Assembly: GCA_902766265.1 (NCBI GenBank)
Contig: CACXCY010000116.1
Coordinates: forward strand, 1 to 11,932
From: an uncultured Bacteroidota bacterium
Lineage (GTDB): Bacteria; Bacteroidota; Bacteroidia; Bacteroidales; P3
Direction of reading: 5' to 3'
Length of the DNA: 11,932 nucleotides
Both the position numbers and the translations under genes were made by a program. Below the pieces are notes generated by a model, which did no database searches, was not told the DNA's origin, and saw only the letters and a program-made list of their open reading frames with translations. Shown in pieces: positions 6,025-11,932 of this stretch; position 1 is the first letter of the stretch, and each line of letters opens with the position of its first letter.

Positions 6025-8445
6025 TTATTTGTTCAGGTTCTTAATACTGTTCACAAGCAGGATGACCGACAATACCGAGGTGATGCCGCTCATCATGCGA
6101 CTTGTCTCCTGGCTCCAATCAAACTTCTCTTTGGGTTCGGTCAGCTTTCTTTCCTTCTTCGGGTCGATGTTCATGGTAATCACGCTACCCGGTTGCACCT
6201 TGGGAGTGCGACGGAAGCCAAGCACACGTCGTGTTCCTTCCATCTGATTGTTGGGATAGGTAACTGTGACGCTCATGCGGTCGGCAGTCTTCATATAGCC
6301 GCCCGCGGTGTGTTTCACATACCACGAAGCTCTGTGGGGACCTTGAAATGTGACTATCTTCTGACCATTGACCAAGCCGGCACCCACATACTGACTCATG
6401 CGGGTTCCTGTCTCGCGTATCACGACGACATTCTCCTGACGAGCCACCGTAATAACGTCGCCATTCATCAGAATGGGGTCGTCCTTCATGCTGCCGGGAT
6501 GTTTCTTCAAGGCCTTGAAGTCGACACCCAAAGGTCCGTTGTTGCGACCACCCGTACGCACCATCATAGCGTAGGGATCGGCACCTTCAAGCAAACCGCC
6601 AGCCATCTCGAGGATGGTGCTGAGCTGCGTCTTGTTGTCCTCCAGAACGTAGACACCAGGATACTTCACGCGACCGTTCAGTTCCACATAGCGTCCCATA
6701 GTGAAGTTGGGCGTCAAGCGCACCACCACATGGTCGTAGGGCTGCAACTGGAAGTTGGGGTTGTCCACCAGATTGTAGTTCTCGTCTACCTTGAGGGTAA
6801 TCTGGTCCAACTGCGTCTCGTCTTTCTTGGAGATGTTCACACGATATATCTCCACACGGTCGTATGCGGCACCCACGGTAAAACCGCCAGCCATGGAAAG
6901 CAGGTCATGCATGCTCACCGAGGCATCGAAAGTGATGGATATAGGATTCTTCACGGCACCACTCACGCGCAGTTCGCCCACGTTGGAATAGGTGGCGTTG
7001 TCGTAAATATTCAGGTTGTCGCGGGCCTGCAACAGGGTAGAGCCCTGCTTGTTCAAGTCGATGGGGATATACTGCATCTTGGCCGGGTTGGTCAAGTCGG
7101 GACGGAAGATGTATGCCACAGGGAAGTAGCTGGGTCTGAGACCGCCGGCCTTCTCTATGGCTTGGTTGACGGTCATATTCTCCTGCAAGTCGTAGTTGCC
7201 GGCATAGTAGACGTTGCCGCTCACCGTCACATAGTTCTCATTGGGCTGGGCAGCGGCTTTGATGCGCACGATGTCGCCTGCCTGCAGTTCCACCTTGCGG
7301 CCACCGCTGGTCACCTCTTTCAGGTTGTATTCCATGAGTTTCACCTCGCCATCGTCGATACGCTCAATCTGCACAAACTTGGGATAAACGTTCCAGGACA
7401 AACCACCGGCATACTCGATAAGGTCGGACAAGGTTTCGCCATCTATCATCTCATAGCGCATGGGGCGCTTCACGGCACCCTCTATGCTGACCACCTTCTG
7501 GGCAATCGGCACATAGAGAACATCGCCGTTCTGCAAGTCGTAGGGATTGCCGATGGTGGGATTTTTCATGAATTGGTATATATCCAACTGTGTCACCTTG
7601 CCGGCACGGCTCATCTGGATGTTGCGCACCGAACCTATCGCCGTGGGCCCACCGGCGGCGGCCAGGGCATTAAAGGCGGTGTTCAAGGCGCTGAGCGTGA
7701 ATCCTCCCTGCACGCCCACCTCGCCATAGATGCTCACACTCACGGTGCGTGCCGTGGTGATGGTGACGGCAATCTGGTCGGAACGGAAGGAATAATGCTG
7801 AGCCAGCTTGTTCTGGACGGCTGTGCGGGCCTTGGCCAGCGTCATACCCTTGAGGAATATCTTGGTGGCACCGGTGGGTTGTATACTGCCGTCGGATGCT
7901 ATGCGCTGATGTATCTCTGTCTGCGACGAGCCGAAGATGGAGATGTGCACTTCGTCACCCTCGCCGAGCACATAGTGGTCAGGTGCCTGGGCTCCGTCGG
8001 TGGTGCGGAACACATCAAGGCCCTTGCCCGTGAAGAGCGAATGACCGTAGATGTCGTTACCCATTGTGGGTGAAACGCCGTTGGCAGCCAAAGTACTCTG
8101 CACGGCCGATTCAGCAGCGGCTTCACCGGTGGTGGTCTGTGGGGCTATAACGAGAGTATCGCCCACTTCAGCCGAAACGGCAGCCGAAGTGTTGTTATTG
8201 GCCGACTTCTCGGCCTGCATCTTGTTGAGTACTGCAAGGACGCGCCCCTGATAGTTGGCATACTCGGTGGGCGGGATATTGTCCACATCGATGCCCTCCT
8301 GCAGCAGGCGGGCACGCACCTCGACCTCGTTGAGGCCGCGTTTCTGCAGCTCGCTCTGAGCCATGGTCATCATACTGGGCGTCTGCGCCACAACCGCTAC
8401 GGGCACGGCTGCAAGAAGCAGCAAAGCTAAAAACAGTTTCTTCAT
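6025..8445 (-). CDS. wza: Wza-type outer-membrane polysaccharide export protein with multiple SLBB domains
   Basis: An 806-residue periplasmic/outer-membrane protein expected to form the export channel for the polysaccharide. The ATG at 8445 was chosen because it begins a signal peptide (MKKLFLALLLLAAVPVAVVA, cleavage after about residue 20). The upstream ATG at 8481 would lie within the promoter. There is no lipobox cysteine, unlike enterobacterial Wza. The Poly_export domain starts at about 157 (HYVLGEGDEVHISIFG). At least five SLBB-like blocks follow, recognisable by a V-x-G-V/A start and an AGG end, at about 236-268, 319-350, 407-436, 492-522 and near 600. A hydrophobic segment close to the C-terminus (SGITSVLSVILLVNSI) may be the membrane-spanning helix. 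Residues 80-130 are a low-complexity Ala/Ser/Thr stretch. It is the first gene of the operon. Confidence 0.93.
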   Translation of the reverse strand: MKKLFLALLLLAAVPVAVVAQTPSMMTMAQSELQKRGLNEVEVRARLLQEGIDVDNIPPTEYANYQGRVLAVLNKMQAEKSANNNTSAAVSAEVGDTLVIAPQTTTGEAAAESAVQSTLAANGVSPTMGNDIYGHSLFTGKGLDVFRTTDGAQAPDHYVLGEGDEVHISIFGSSQTEIHQRIASDGSIQPTGATKIFLKGMTLAKARTAVQNKLAQHYSFRSDQIAVTITTARTVSVSIYGEVGVQGGFTLSALNTAFNALAAAGGPTAIGSVRNIQMSRAGKVTQLDIYQFMKNPTIGNPYDLQNGDVLYVPIAQKVVSIEGAVKRPMRYEMIDGETLSDLIEYAGGLSWNVYPKFVQIERIDDGEVKLMEYNLKEVTSGGRKVELQAGDIVRIKAAAQPNENYVTVSGNVYYAGNYDLQENMTVNQAIEKAGGLRPSYFPVAYIFRPDLTNPAKMQYIPIDLNKQGSTLLQARDNLNIYDNATYSNVGELRVSGAVKNPISITFDASVSMHDLLSMAGGFTVGAAYDRVEIYRVNISKKDETQLDQITLKVDENYNLVDNPNFQLQPYDHVVVRLTPNFTMGRYVELNGRVKYPGVYVLEDNKTQLSTILEMAGGLLEGADPYAMMVRTGGRNNGPLGVDFKALKKHPGSMKDDPILMNGDVITVARQENVVVIRETGTRMSQYVGAGLVNGQKIVTFQGPHRASWYVKHTAGGYMKTADRMSVTVTYPNNQMEGTRRVLGFRRTPKVQPGSVITMNIDPKKERKLTEPKEKFDWSQETSRMMSGITSVLSVILLVNSIKNLNK

Positions 8446-8478
8446 GATTGAGCGTTTAACACTAGAATTTTTAAAGTG

Positions 8479-8486
8479 CAAAGATA
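8479..8486 (-). promoter_or_regulatory. Bacteroidetes-type -7 promoter element for the polysaccharide operon
   Basis: The minus strand reads TATCTTTG, a perfect match to the Bacteroidetes -7 consensus TAnnTTTG. It lies 33 nt upstream of the wza start, which would give a 5' leader of about 25-30 nt. No clear TTG-type -33 element is seen at the expected distance. A short palindrome (8501-8513) occupies that region instead. No other consensus match was found upstream of wza. Confidence 0.6.
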
Positions 8487-8500
8487 CGACTAAAATTCTT

Positions 8501-8513
8501 TTCTATAATAGAA
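8501..8513. promoter_or_regulatory. Perfect 6-bp palindrome over the wza promoter's upstream region
   Basis: TTCTATAATAGAA is a perfect inverted repeat with a one-base centre. It ends 15 bp upstream of the TATCTTTG element, that is, roughly over the -22 to -35 region, where a repressor or activator dimer could act. The surrounding DNA is very A+T rich, so chance occurrence is possible. Confidence 0.25.
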
Positions 8514-8670
8514 ATAATATAATAAAAATCGCTACGACAAAATACAATATTGAGAAAGAACGTTTTAATAATACCAATTTTTCATCCTCGGCTGCACCTT
8601 CCAACCCCGAAAAGGGATGTATGTCCATGCTGCAATGAAGAAAAACACATCGTGAATCGACATTCTCATG

Positions 8671-8706
8671 AGAAAAAAAACAAGCGGAACCGAAATGGTT
8701 CCACTT
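8671..8706 (-). terminator. Intrinsic terminator downstream of the HU-like gene
   Basis: In minus-strand RNA the arms AAGUGGAACC and GGUUCCGCUU pair over 10 bp, including one U-G wobble, around the five-base loop AUUUC. The stem is followed by G and then eight U. The wobble makes the stem fully paired only in the minus-strand transcript, which supports that orientation. It sits about 50 nt after the HU stop codon and separates that gene from the polysaccharide operon. Confidence 0.85.
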
Positions 8707-8756
8707 GGTGTGTGCGGATTGCTCCGCAAGGCAGCGCACGTGCCCTAGGTCAGGGG

Positions 8757-9299
8757 TTACTCACCCAGGTCGCCATCGCCGTTGTCACCGCCACCGTTGT
8801 CACCACCGCCAGGGGTAGTGCCGCCGTTGCCGGACCCAGGGTTGTCAGGTTCGTCGCCTGACGGTGGTTCCTCGTCATCCGTCTCGGACGGCTTCTTGTC
8901 GGGGGAGGGCAGGTAGACCCATTCCAGGTTGTCGGCAACCAAAGTGTTCTTGCGTTTGCCCTTGCGTCCTGCGGGTTCCACCTCGGGACGAAACTGGACT
9001 TTGACGTTGGTGATTTGCTCTGCCGAGCAGTCCTCCTTGTTGGCCACGCCCGTCTTGTGGCATTGCACTGTAAGAAAGAACGTTCCAATGCCTTCCAGTT
9101 TCACCGTATGGCCTTCGGCCATATAGCGTTGCATCACTGAAGGGAGCGACGAGAGCACCGCCATGATGTCGGCGTAGCTCACTGTGCTTTCCCTCTCAAT
9201 GTCTTTTGCCAGCCGCTTGGTGCTGTACTGGCTGGTACTTACCGAACTGACTGTCCACAGACCCGTCAACTTCGAGTACCTCTCTTTAAAATTTGCCAT
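8757..9299 (-). CDS. HU-related DNA-binding protein (HU-HIG type) with acidic, glycine-rich C-terminal tail
   Basis: A 180-residue protein. Residues 1 to about 125 resemble the Bacteroidetes HU-related family: a helical N-terminal part (STKRLAKDIERESTVSYADIMAVLSSLP, residues 26-53) followed by the HU beta-arm start LEGIGTFFLTV at 68-78 and VQFRPEVEP at 101-109. HU proteins bind and bend DNA without much sequence preference. Residues 131-180 form a low-complexity tail rich in Asp, Glu, Pro, Gly and Asn (GGGDNGGGDNGDGD), which would be disordered and negatively charged. The start at 9299 gives the typical MANFKERYSKL-like beginning. The nearest consensus promoter is 277 bp upstream, so the transcript probably includes the hairpin array. 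A strong terminator follows. Whether it regulates the neighbouring polysaccharide operon is not shown; such genes often sit near variable loci in Bacteroidales. Confidence 0.8.
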   Translation of the reverse strand: MANFKERYSKLTGLWTVSSVSTSQYSTKRLAKDIERESTVSYADIMAVLSSLPSVMQRYMAEGHTVKLEGIGTFFLTVQCHKTGVANKEDCSAEQITNVKVQFRPEVEPAGRKGKRKNTLVADNLEWVYLPSPDKKPSETDDEEPPSGDEPDNPGSGNGGTTPGGGDNGGGDNGDGDLGE

Positions 9300-9329
9300 A
9301 ACATTAATTTTTAAATGATTGAACTGAAA

Positions 9330-9551
9330 TTAAATGACTGTTTGAATTCCGGTCCTCCGACCATGAGCCCACACGTAGTCTGACCATGTGCCCACACATG
9401 GTTCGACTATGTGCCCACTCATAGTGCGACTATATGCCCGCTCATAGTCCAACCCCGTGTGGGCTCCGGATTGGGACATCTTTGCACGCATAGTTGCCAG
9501 TATTCCGACAGTTGGTGATACAATTTCATCGTTTATGTTGTTTTTCTGCAT
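9330..9551 (-). CDS. Doubtful small hypothetical protein upstream of the HU-like gene
   Basis: An open frame of 73 codons from the ATG at 9551 (MQKNNINDEIVSPTVGILATM...), or 77 codons from 9563. The ATG at 9551 is 25 nt downstream of a TATCTTTG promoter element, giving a plausible short leader. No domain, signal peptide or membrane segment is recognised. About half of the frame runs through the 23-nt hairpin repeats. Since 23 is not a multiple of three, the repeat does not encode a repeated peptide, which argues that the DNA is maintained for structure rather than for coding. The N-terminal half might be a genuine leader peptide. Low confidence. Confidence 0.25.
   Translation of the reverse strand: MQKNNINDEIVSPTVGILATMRAKMSQSGAHTGLDYERAYSRTMSGHIVEPCVGTWSDYVWAHGRRTGIQTVI
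9359..9450. repeat. Four tandem 23-nt units, each a hairpin with a CCCA/CCCG loop
   Basis: Units at 9359-9381, 9382-9404, 9405-9427 and 9428-9450, head to tail with no length variation. The plus-strand consensus is about GACYATGTG, then CCCA, then CNCATRGT plus 2 nt. Unit 2 has a perfect 8-bp stem (ACCATGTG with CACATGGT, loop CCCA). Unit 3 pairs ACTATG with CATAGT, so the third stem pair changed from C-G to T-A on both sides. Unit 4 pairs GACTAT with ATAGTC and has the loop CCCG. Unit 1 is the most degraded. Some mismatches on the plus strand become G-U wobbles in the minus-strand RNA. The role is unknown: structured leader RNA, operator array, or an intergenic repeat family. Confidence 0.85.
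9365..9466. repeat. 11-bp inverted repeat bounding the hairpin array
   Basis: GAGCCCACACG at 9365-9375 (inside unit 1) recurs as its exact reverse complement CGTGTGGGCTC at 9456-9466, after unit 4. Because the CCCA loop is not symmetric, the second copy can be read as a partial fifth unit in the opposite orientation. The arms are 80 nt apart and could pair to enclose units 2-4. Confidence 0.6.
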
Positions 9552-9575
9552 GTTATAAATCATCGAATTCGGTTA

Positions 9576-9583
9576 CAAAGATA
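9576..9583 (-). promoter_or_regulatory. Bacteroidetes-type -7 promoter element upstream of the small ORF and HU-like gene
   Basis: The minus strand reads TATCTTTG, a perfect TAnnTTTG match. It is the only such match on the minus strand between 9300 and 9676, so it is the best candidate promoter for the transcript that carries the hairpin array and the HU-like gene. No convincing -33 element is seen upstream. The same octamer is used before wza. Confidence 0.5.
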
Positions 9584-9676
9584 CGAATTTTTCCACACAT
9601 AGCAGAAAAATCCTTCCGCCACACAAAATAATCCCACGATTCCGCTCGTTATTTATCCGTCAAACAATCAACATTT

Positions 9677-10405
9677 ATGGAGGCACTCATTCTTGCTGCC
9701 GGATTGGGCACACGCCTGCGCCCGCTGACCAACGACCGACCCAAGGCCCTGGTCGAGGTCGGGGGTCGCACCTTGCTGGAAACCAACATCCGCCGTCTCA
9801 CCGCCGCCGGCGCCACACGGATTGTTGTCAACGTGCATCATTTCGCAGACATGATATGCCGCTTTGTGGCCGAACGCCAATGGGATGTGCCCGTTGTCAT
9901 ATCCGACGAACGGGCCTTGCTGCTTGACACAGGAGGAGCCCTGCGCCACGCGGCTCCGCTCTTCTCAGGCAACGCCCCCATACTGGTGCACAACGTGGAT
10001 ATTTTGTCCTCCCTCGACCTGAACAAGATGGTGGAGCATCACACTCATTCCATGAATATTGCGACACTCGCCGCCAGCCATCGCGACACCTCGCGGCTCC
10101 TGCTCTTCGACCACCAAGGTCACCTGGCCGGATGGACCAACCGCAACAACGGCGAGACGCTATGGGCAAACAAACCCCTGACTGCGTACGACACACTTGC
10201 TTTCAGCGGCATATCCGTCATCGATCCATCCCTGCCGACGTTGCTTCCCGAGGCCGATCACCCCTACCCCATCATCCCTGAATACCTGCGTCTTGCTGCG
10301 ACACATACCATCGGATGCTACCTCCACAATCCCGACCAATGGATTGACGTAGGCAAGGTCGAAGCCCTTGAGCCAGCCGCAAAACTTATTGCCAACCAAC
10401 GATAG
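9677..10405 (+). CDS. Sugar-1-phosphate nucleotidyltransferase (MurU/HddC-like NTP_transferase family)
   Basis: A 242-residue cytoplasmic enzyme. The pyrophosphorylase signature LAAGLGTRLRPLT is at 6-18 with the conserved PK at 22-23. DTGGALR is at 84-90, the putative metal-binding D108 sits in VHNVDIL, and WIDVGKVE at 222-229 is the usual C-terminal motif. It transfers a nucleotidyl group from an NTP to a sugar 1-phosphate. The closest recalled relatives are N-acetylmuramate-1-phosphate uridylyltransferase MurU and heptose/mannose-1-phosphate guanylyltransferases, and the sequence does not decide between them. The AmgK-like kinase that often accompanies MurU is not in the window, although it could lie elsewhere. 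The ATG at 9677 starts directly at the Rossmann-like fold. The next gene begins 10 nt after the stop, which suggests co-transcription. Confidence 0.85.
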   Translation: MEALILAAGLGTRLRPLTNDRPKALVEVGGRTLLETNIRRLTAAGATRIVVNVHHFADMICRFVAERQWDVPVVISDERALLLDTGGALRHAAPLFSGNAPILVHNVDILSSLDLNKMVEHHTHSMNIATLAASHRDTSRLLLFDHQGHLAGWTNRNNGETLWANKPLTAYDTLAFSGISVIDPSLPTLLPEADHPYPIIPEYLRLAATHTIGCYLHNPDQWIDVGKVEALEPAAKLIANQR

Positions 10406-10415
10406 CCCCACCCGC

Positions 10416-11932
10416 ATGACACCATTCCTCAAAAACGTGGCAGAACGTATCTACAGCGAGCATCCAGGCGCGATGGACCAAGTGGCTGTGGTGTTTAACA
10501 ACTGGCGTTCAGGACTCTTCCTGCAGAAACAGTTCACCAATATGGAGGGTCGCACTTTCTTCCTGCCCCACATCATCCGCATGGATGACTTCATATCTCA
10601 ACTGTCACAACTGCAGATTATACCGCATGAATTCCTCCTCTTCGAGTTGTTCAAGGTACATTGCCAGCAAAGCCAGACAAGCGGAGAGAACGCAGAACTT
10701 CCCAAGTTCGAGGAATTTATGTCGATGGCAGAGATGATGGTCAACGACTTTTCCGAGATGGACCTCTACTGCGTGGACGCACGCCAGTTGTTCGGCAACC
10801 TGCACGACATCAAACAGATTGGAGAATGGGATATCGAAGGACAGCCCCTGACGCCATTTCAGAAACGTTATCTGCAGTTCTATAAGACATTGTATGTCTA
10901 CTACAGCCAGTTCCGCGAACAGTTACGCACGCAAGGACACGCCTACACAGGAATGGCCTATCGGGAGGTGGCGGAACATTTTGATTCCATGATTGATAAC
11001 CTCCCATACAAACATATCTATTTTGTGGGGTTCAACGTGCTTTCTCGTTGCGAGTACACCATCATCCGGAGCTGCGTCAACCAAGGCATAGGTACACTCA
11101 TTACCGACGGCGACGCCTACTACTACGACGACCCCAACCAGGAAGCAGGAATGTTCCTGCGCAGAAACCACGAAACATTCCCAGAGATAGGCGACTATGA
11201 AGACCATTTTGCCCAAGGGCCGAAAACCATCACGACTGTAAACTGTCCGACCGACATCCTGCAGGCCAAATATGCCGCCAAGTTGCTCGAAGATACCGCC
11301 CACCAGTCCTCCGACACAGACAAAACCATCGAGAGTACCGCCCTGGTACTGGCCGACGAGGAACTGTTGTTGCCTGTCCTCAACTCGCTTCCCGCAAGCA
11401 TCCAGAAGGCCAACGTCACCATGGGATTCTCCTTCGAACTATCCGGAATCCATTCGCTTGCACTCAAACTATTCTCTCTCTACATGCGTGCCCATGGCGT
11501 GCAGTTCTACCATCAGGATGTCGTCGACCTGCTCTCGGACCATATCATCAGCCAATTGCTGGACAACGCAAAGTTGCGCGCCCAAGTAATATCCCAGTTC
11601 TATCACGATAAGGTCATCTATGCCGACCGCGATGCCATCGGGCACCTCACAGGGTCTACCGATTTGTCCACCATTGCATTCTTGCTTGACGGAGTGGATG
11701 GTCAACCCGACCTGTTCCTCTCCTGCTGCCAAAAGCTTATCCAAACCATCTACGACAAGGGAATATTCTCCAAAGACGACCACAAAATGGCCGAATTGGC
11801 TGCGTTTCTGAAGATCATCAATTATCTGACCGAACTTCAAAAGCAATACCATATAGTCAACGACCTGAGGACGCTGCAGAAAATATACACCCGCATAGCA
11901 CGACACCACAGCATCACCTTTATTGGCGACCC
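10416..11932 (+). CDS. AddB-like recombination/repair protein of the Bacteroidetes PD-(D/E)XK nuclease family, 3' end beyond window
   Basis: The frame is open from the ATG at 10416 to the window edge: 505 codons, the N-terminal half of what is normally a protein of about 950-1000 residues. The N-terminus (VVFNNWRSGLFLQKQF, residues 25-40) corresponds to the degenerate Walker A region (VFPNKRASLF in relatives) of AddB-type inactivated helicases. YIYFVGFNVLSRCE-like HIYFVGFNVLSRCE and ALVLADEELLLPVLNSLP followed by NVTMGF at 333-338 are further family marks. The expected C-terminal RecB-type nuclease domain lies beyond the edge. With an AddA partner such proteins resect double-strand breaks. 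The assignment is by recalled motifs and is fairly secure at family level. Confidence 0.8.
   Translation, partial: MTPFLKNVAERIYSEHPGAMDQVAVVFNNWRSGLFLQKQFTNMEGRTFFLPHIIRMDDFISQLSQLQIIPHEFLLFELFKVHCQQSQTSGENAELPKFEEFMSMAEMMVNDFSEMDLYCVDARQLFGNLHDIKQIGEWDIEGQPLTPFQKRYLQFYKTLYVYYSQFREQLRTQGHAYTGMAYREVAEHFDSMIDNLPYKHIYFVGFNVLSRCEYTIIRSCVNQGIGTLITDGDAYYYDDPNQEAGMFLRRNHETFPEIGDYEDHFAQGPKTITTVNCPTDILQAKYAAKLLEDTAHQSSDTDKTIESTALVLADEELLLPVLNSLPASIQKANVTMGFSFELSGIHSLALKLFSLYMRAHGVQFYHQDVVDLLSDHIISQLLDNAKLRAQVISQFYHDKVIYADRDAIGHLTGSTDLSTIAFLLDGVDGQPDLFLSCCQKLIQTIYDKGIFSKDDHKMAELAAFLKIINYLTELQKQYHIVNDLRTLQKIYTRIARHHSITFIGD

Larger units (their letters stand above)
8446..8756. other. Non-coding interval between the HU-like gene and wza
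   Basis: About 310 bp. From the HU end it holds a short GC-rich segment with weak dyads (8707-8756), the HU terminator (8671-8706), a stretch with no recognised element (8514-8670) and the wza promoter region (8479-8513). The sequence becomes strongly A+T rich near wza. A 41-codon frame on the minus strand (8625-8503) has a hydrophobic C-terminus but no supporting evidence. No UpxY- or UpxZ-like antitermination gene, as found before many Bacteroides capsule operons, is present here. Confidence 0.7.
9300..9676. other. Divergent intergenic region between the HU-like gene and the nucleotidyltransferase
   Basis: About 375 bp. It contains an A+T-rich stretch next to the HU start (9300-9345), the 23-nt hairpin array (9359-9450) with its inverted partial unit (9456-9466), a doubtful small ORF on the minus strand, the minus-strand promoter element at 9576-9583 and an A+T-rich approach to the plus-strand gene at 9677. 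No TAnnTTTG element was found on the plus strand between 9584 and 9676, so the promoter of the nucleotidyltransferase is unclear. Confidence 0.7.

Noticed and set aside
6193..8073. Long plus-strand open frame of 626 codons opposite wza
   Set aside because: It is the antisense shadow of the well-supported wza gene. Its product is a His/Gly/Val-rich sequence with no recognisable domain, and the minus strand has clear SLBB motifs.
8503..8625. Minus-strand frame of 41 codons (MDIHPFSGLEG...) ending in a hydrophobic stretch
   Set aside because: The hydrophobic end arises in A+T-rich DNA where such codons are common by chance. No ribosome binding site, promoter or family resemblance supports it, although a tiny membrane peptide cannot be excluded.
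8712..8741. GC-rich dyad (GTGCG ... CGCAC) next to the HU stop codon
   Set aside because: The stem is only 5 bp with a long interior and no T tract. The much stronger hairpin at 8671-8706 explains termination.
9359..9450. The 23-nt tandem units as a CRISPR array
   Set aside because: There are no spacers: the units run head to tail with no unique sequence between them, and no cas genes are present.
9677..10405. A second RmlA for the rhamnose pathway
   Set aside because: It is shorter (242 residues), lacks the PDGLAQAF and LGDN motifs of RmlA and resembles MurU/HddC-type enzymes. A complete rmlA is already present in the operon.

Overview
The window looks like a chromosomal piece from a member of Bacteroidales, probably a Prevotella- or Bacteroides-like gut or oral organism. 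The evidence is a set of family resemblances: a Bacteroidales-type multi-SLBB Wza export protein with signal peptidase I style leader, a stand-alone Wzz without kinase domain, an HU-related DNA-binding protein with an acidic/glycine tail, a divergent AddB-like protein of the Bacteroidetes type, and two matches to the Bacteroidetes -7 promoter element TAnnTTTG. No Shine-Dalgarno sequences stand out, which also fits this phylum. The species cannot be named from the sequence.

Minus strand, 8445 down to 1: one tightly packed surface-polysaccharide operon. It is read in the order wza (export), wzz (chain length), rmlA-rmlC-rmlD-rmlB (complete dTDP-L-rhamnose pathway), then three genes of the WbpB/WbpD/WbpE (WlbA/WlbB/WlbC) pathway that makes UDP-2,3-diacetamido-uronic acid. 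Neighbouring genes overlap or abut (ATGA, TAATG, TAG directly followed by ATG, 5- and 2-nt gaps; the largest gap is 22 nt). A promoter with TATCTTTG lies just upstream of wza. Glycosyltransferases, flippase and polymerase are not in the window and may lie beyond the left edge.

The most striking observation is at the operon's distal end. The wbpB-like and wbpE-like genes each keep their first and last coding segments but have lost the middle (about 210 and 165 residues), in both cases in frame and without stop codons. The lost parts carry the catalytic residues, including the PLP lysine of WbpE. The acetyltransferase gene wbpD between them is nearly complete. As written, the uronic acid pathway is cut before and after its acetylation-related step. 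Real decay, a strain polymorphism, or collapsed assembly are all possible.

Region 8446-8756 is non-coding and holds the operon promoter and a strong intrinsic terminator for the HU-like gene (8757-9299, minus). Region 9300-9676 is mostly non-coding: four 23-nt tandem units that each fold as a CCCA/CCCG-loop hairpin with a compensatory base-pair change, an inverted partial fifth unit, a doubtful small ORF and a second TATCTTTG promoter.

Plus strand, 9677 to the right edge: a sugar-phosphate nucleotidyltransferase of the MurU/HddC type followed 10 nt later by the N-terminal 505 residues of an AddB-like recombination nuclease/helicase protein. These two look like housekeeping genes and seem visibly richer in G+C than the rml-wbp part of the polysaccharide operon.
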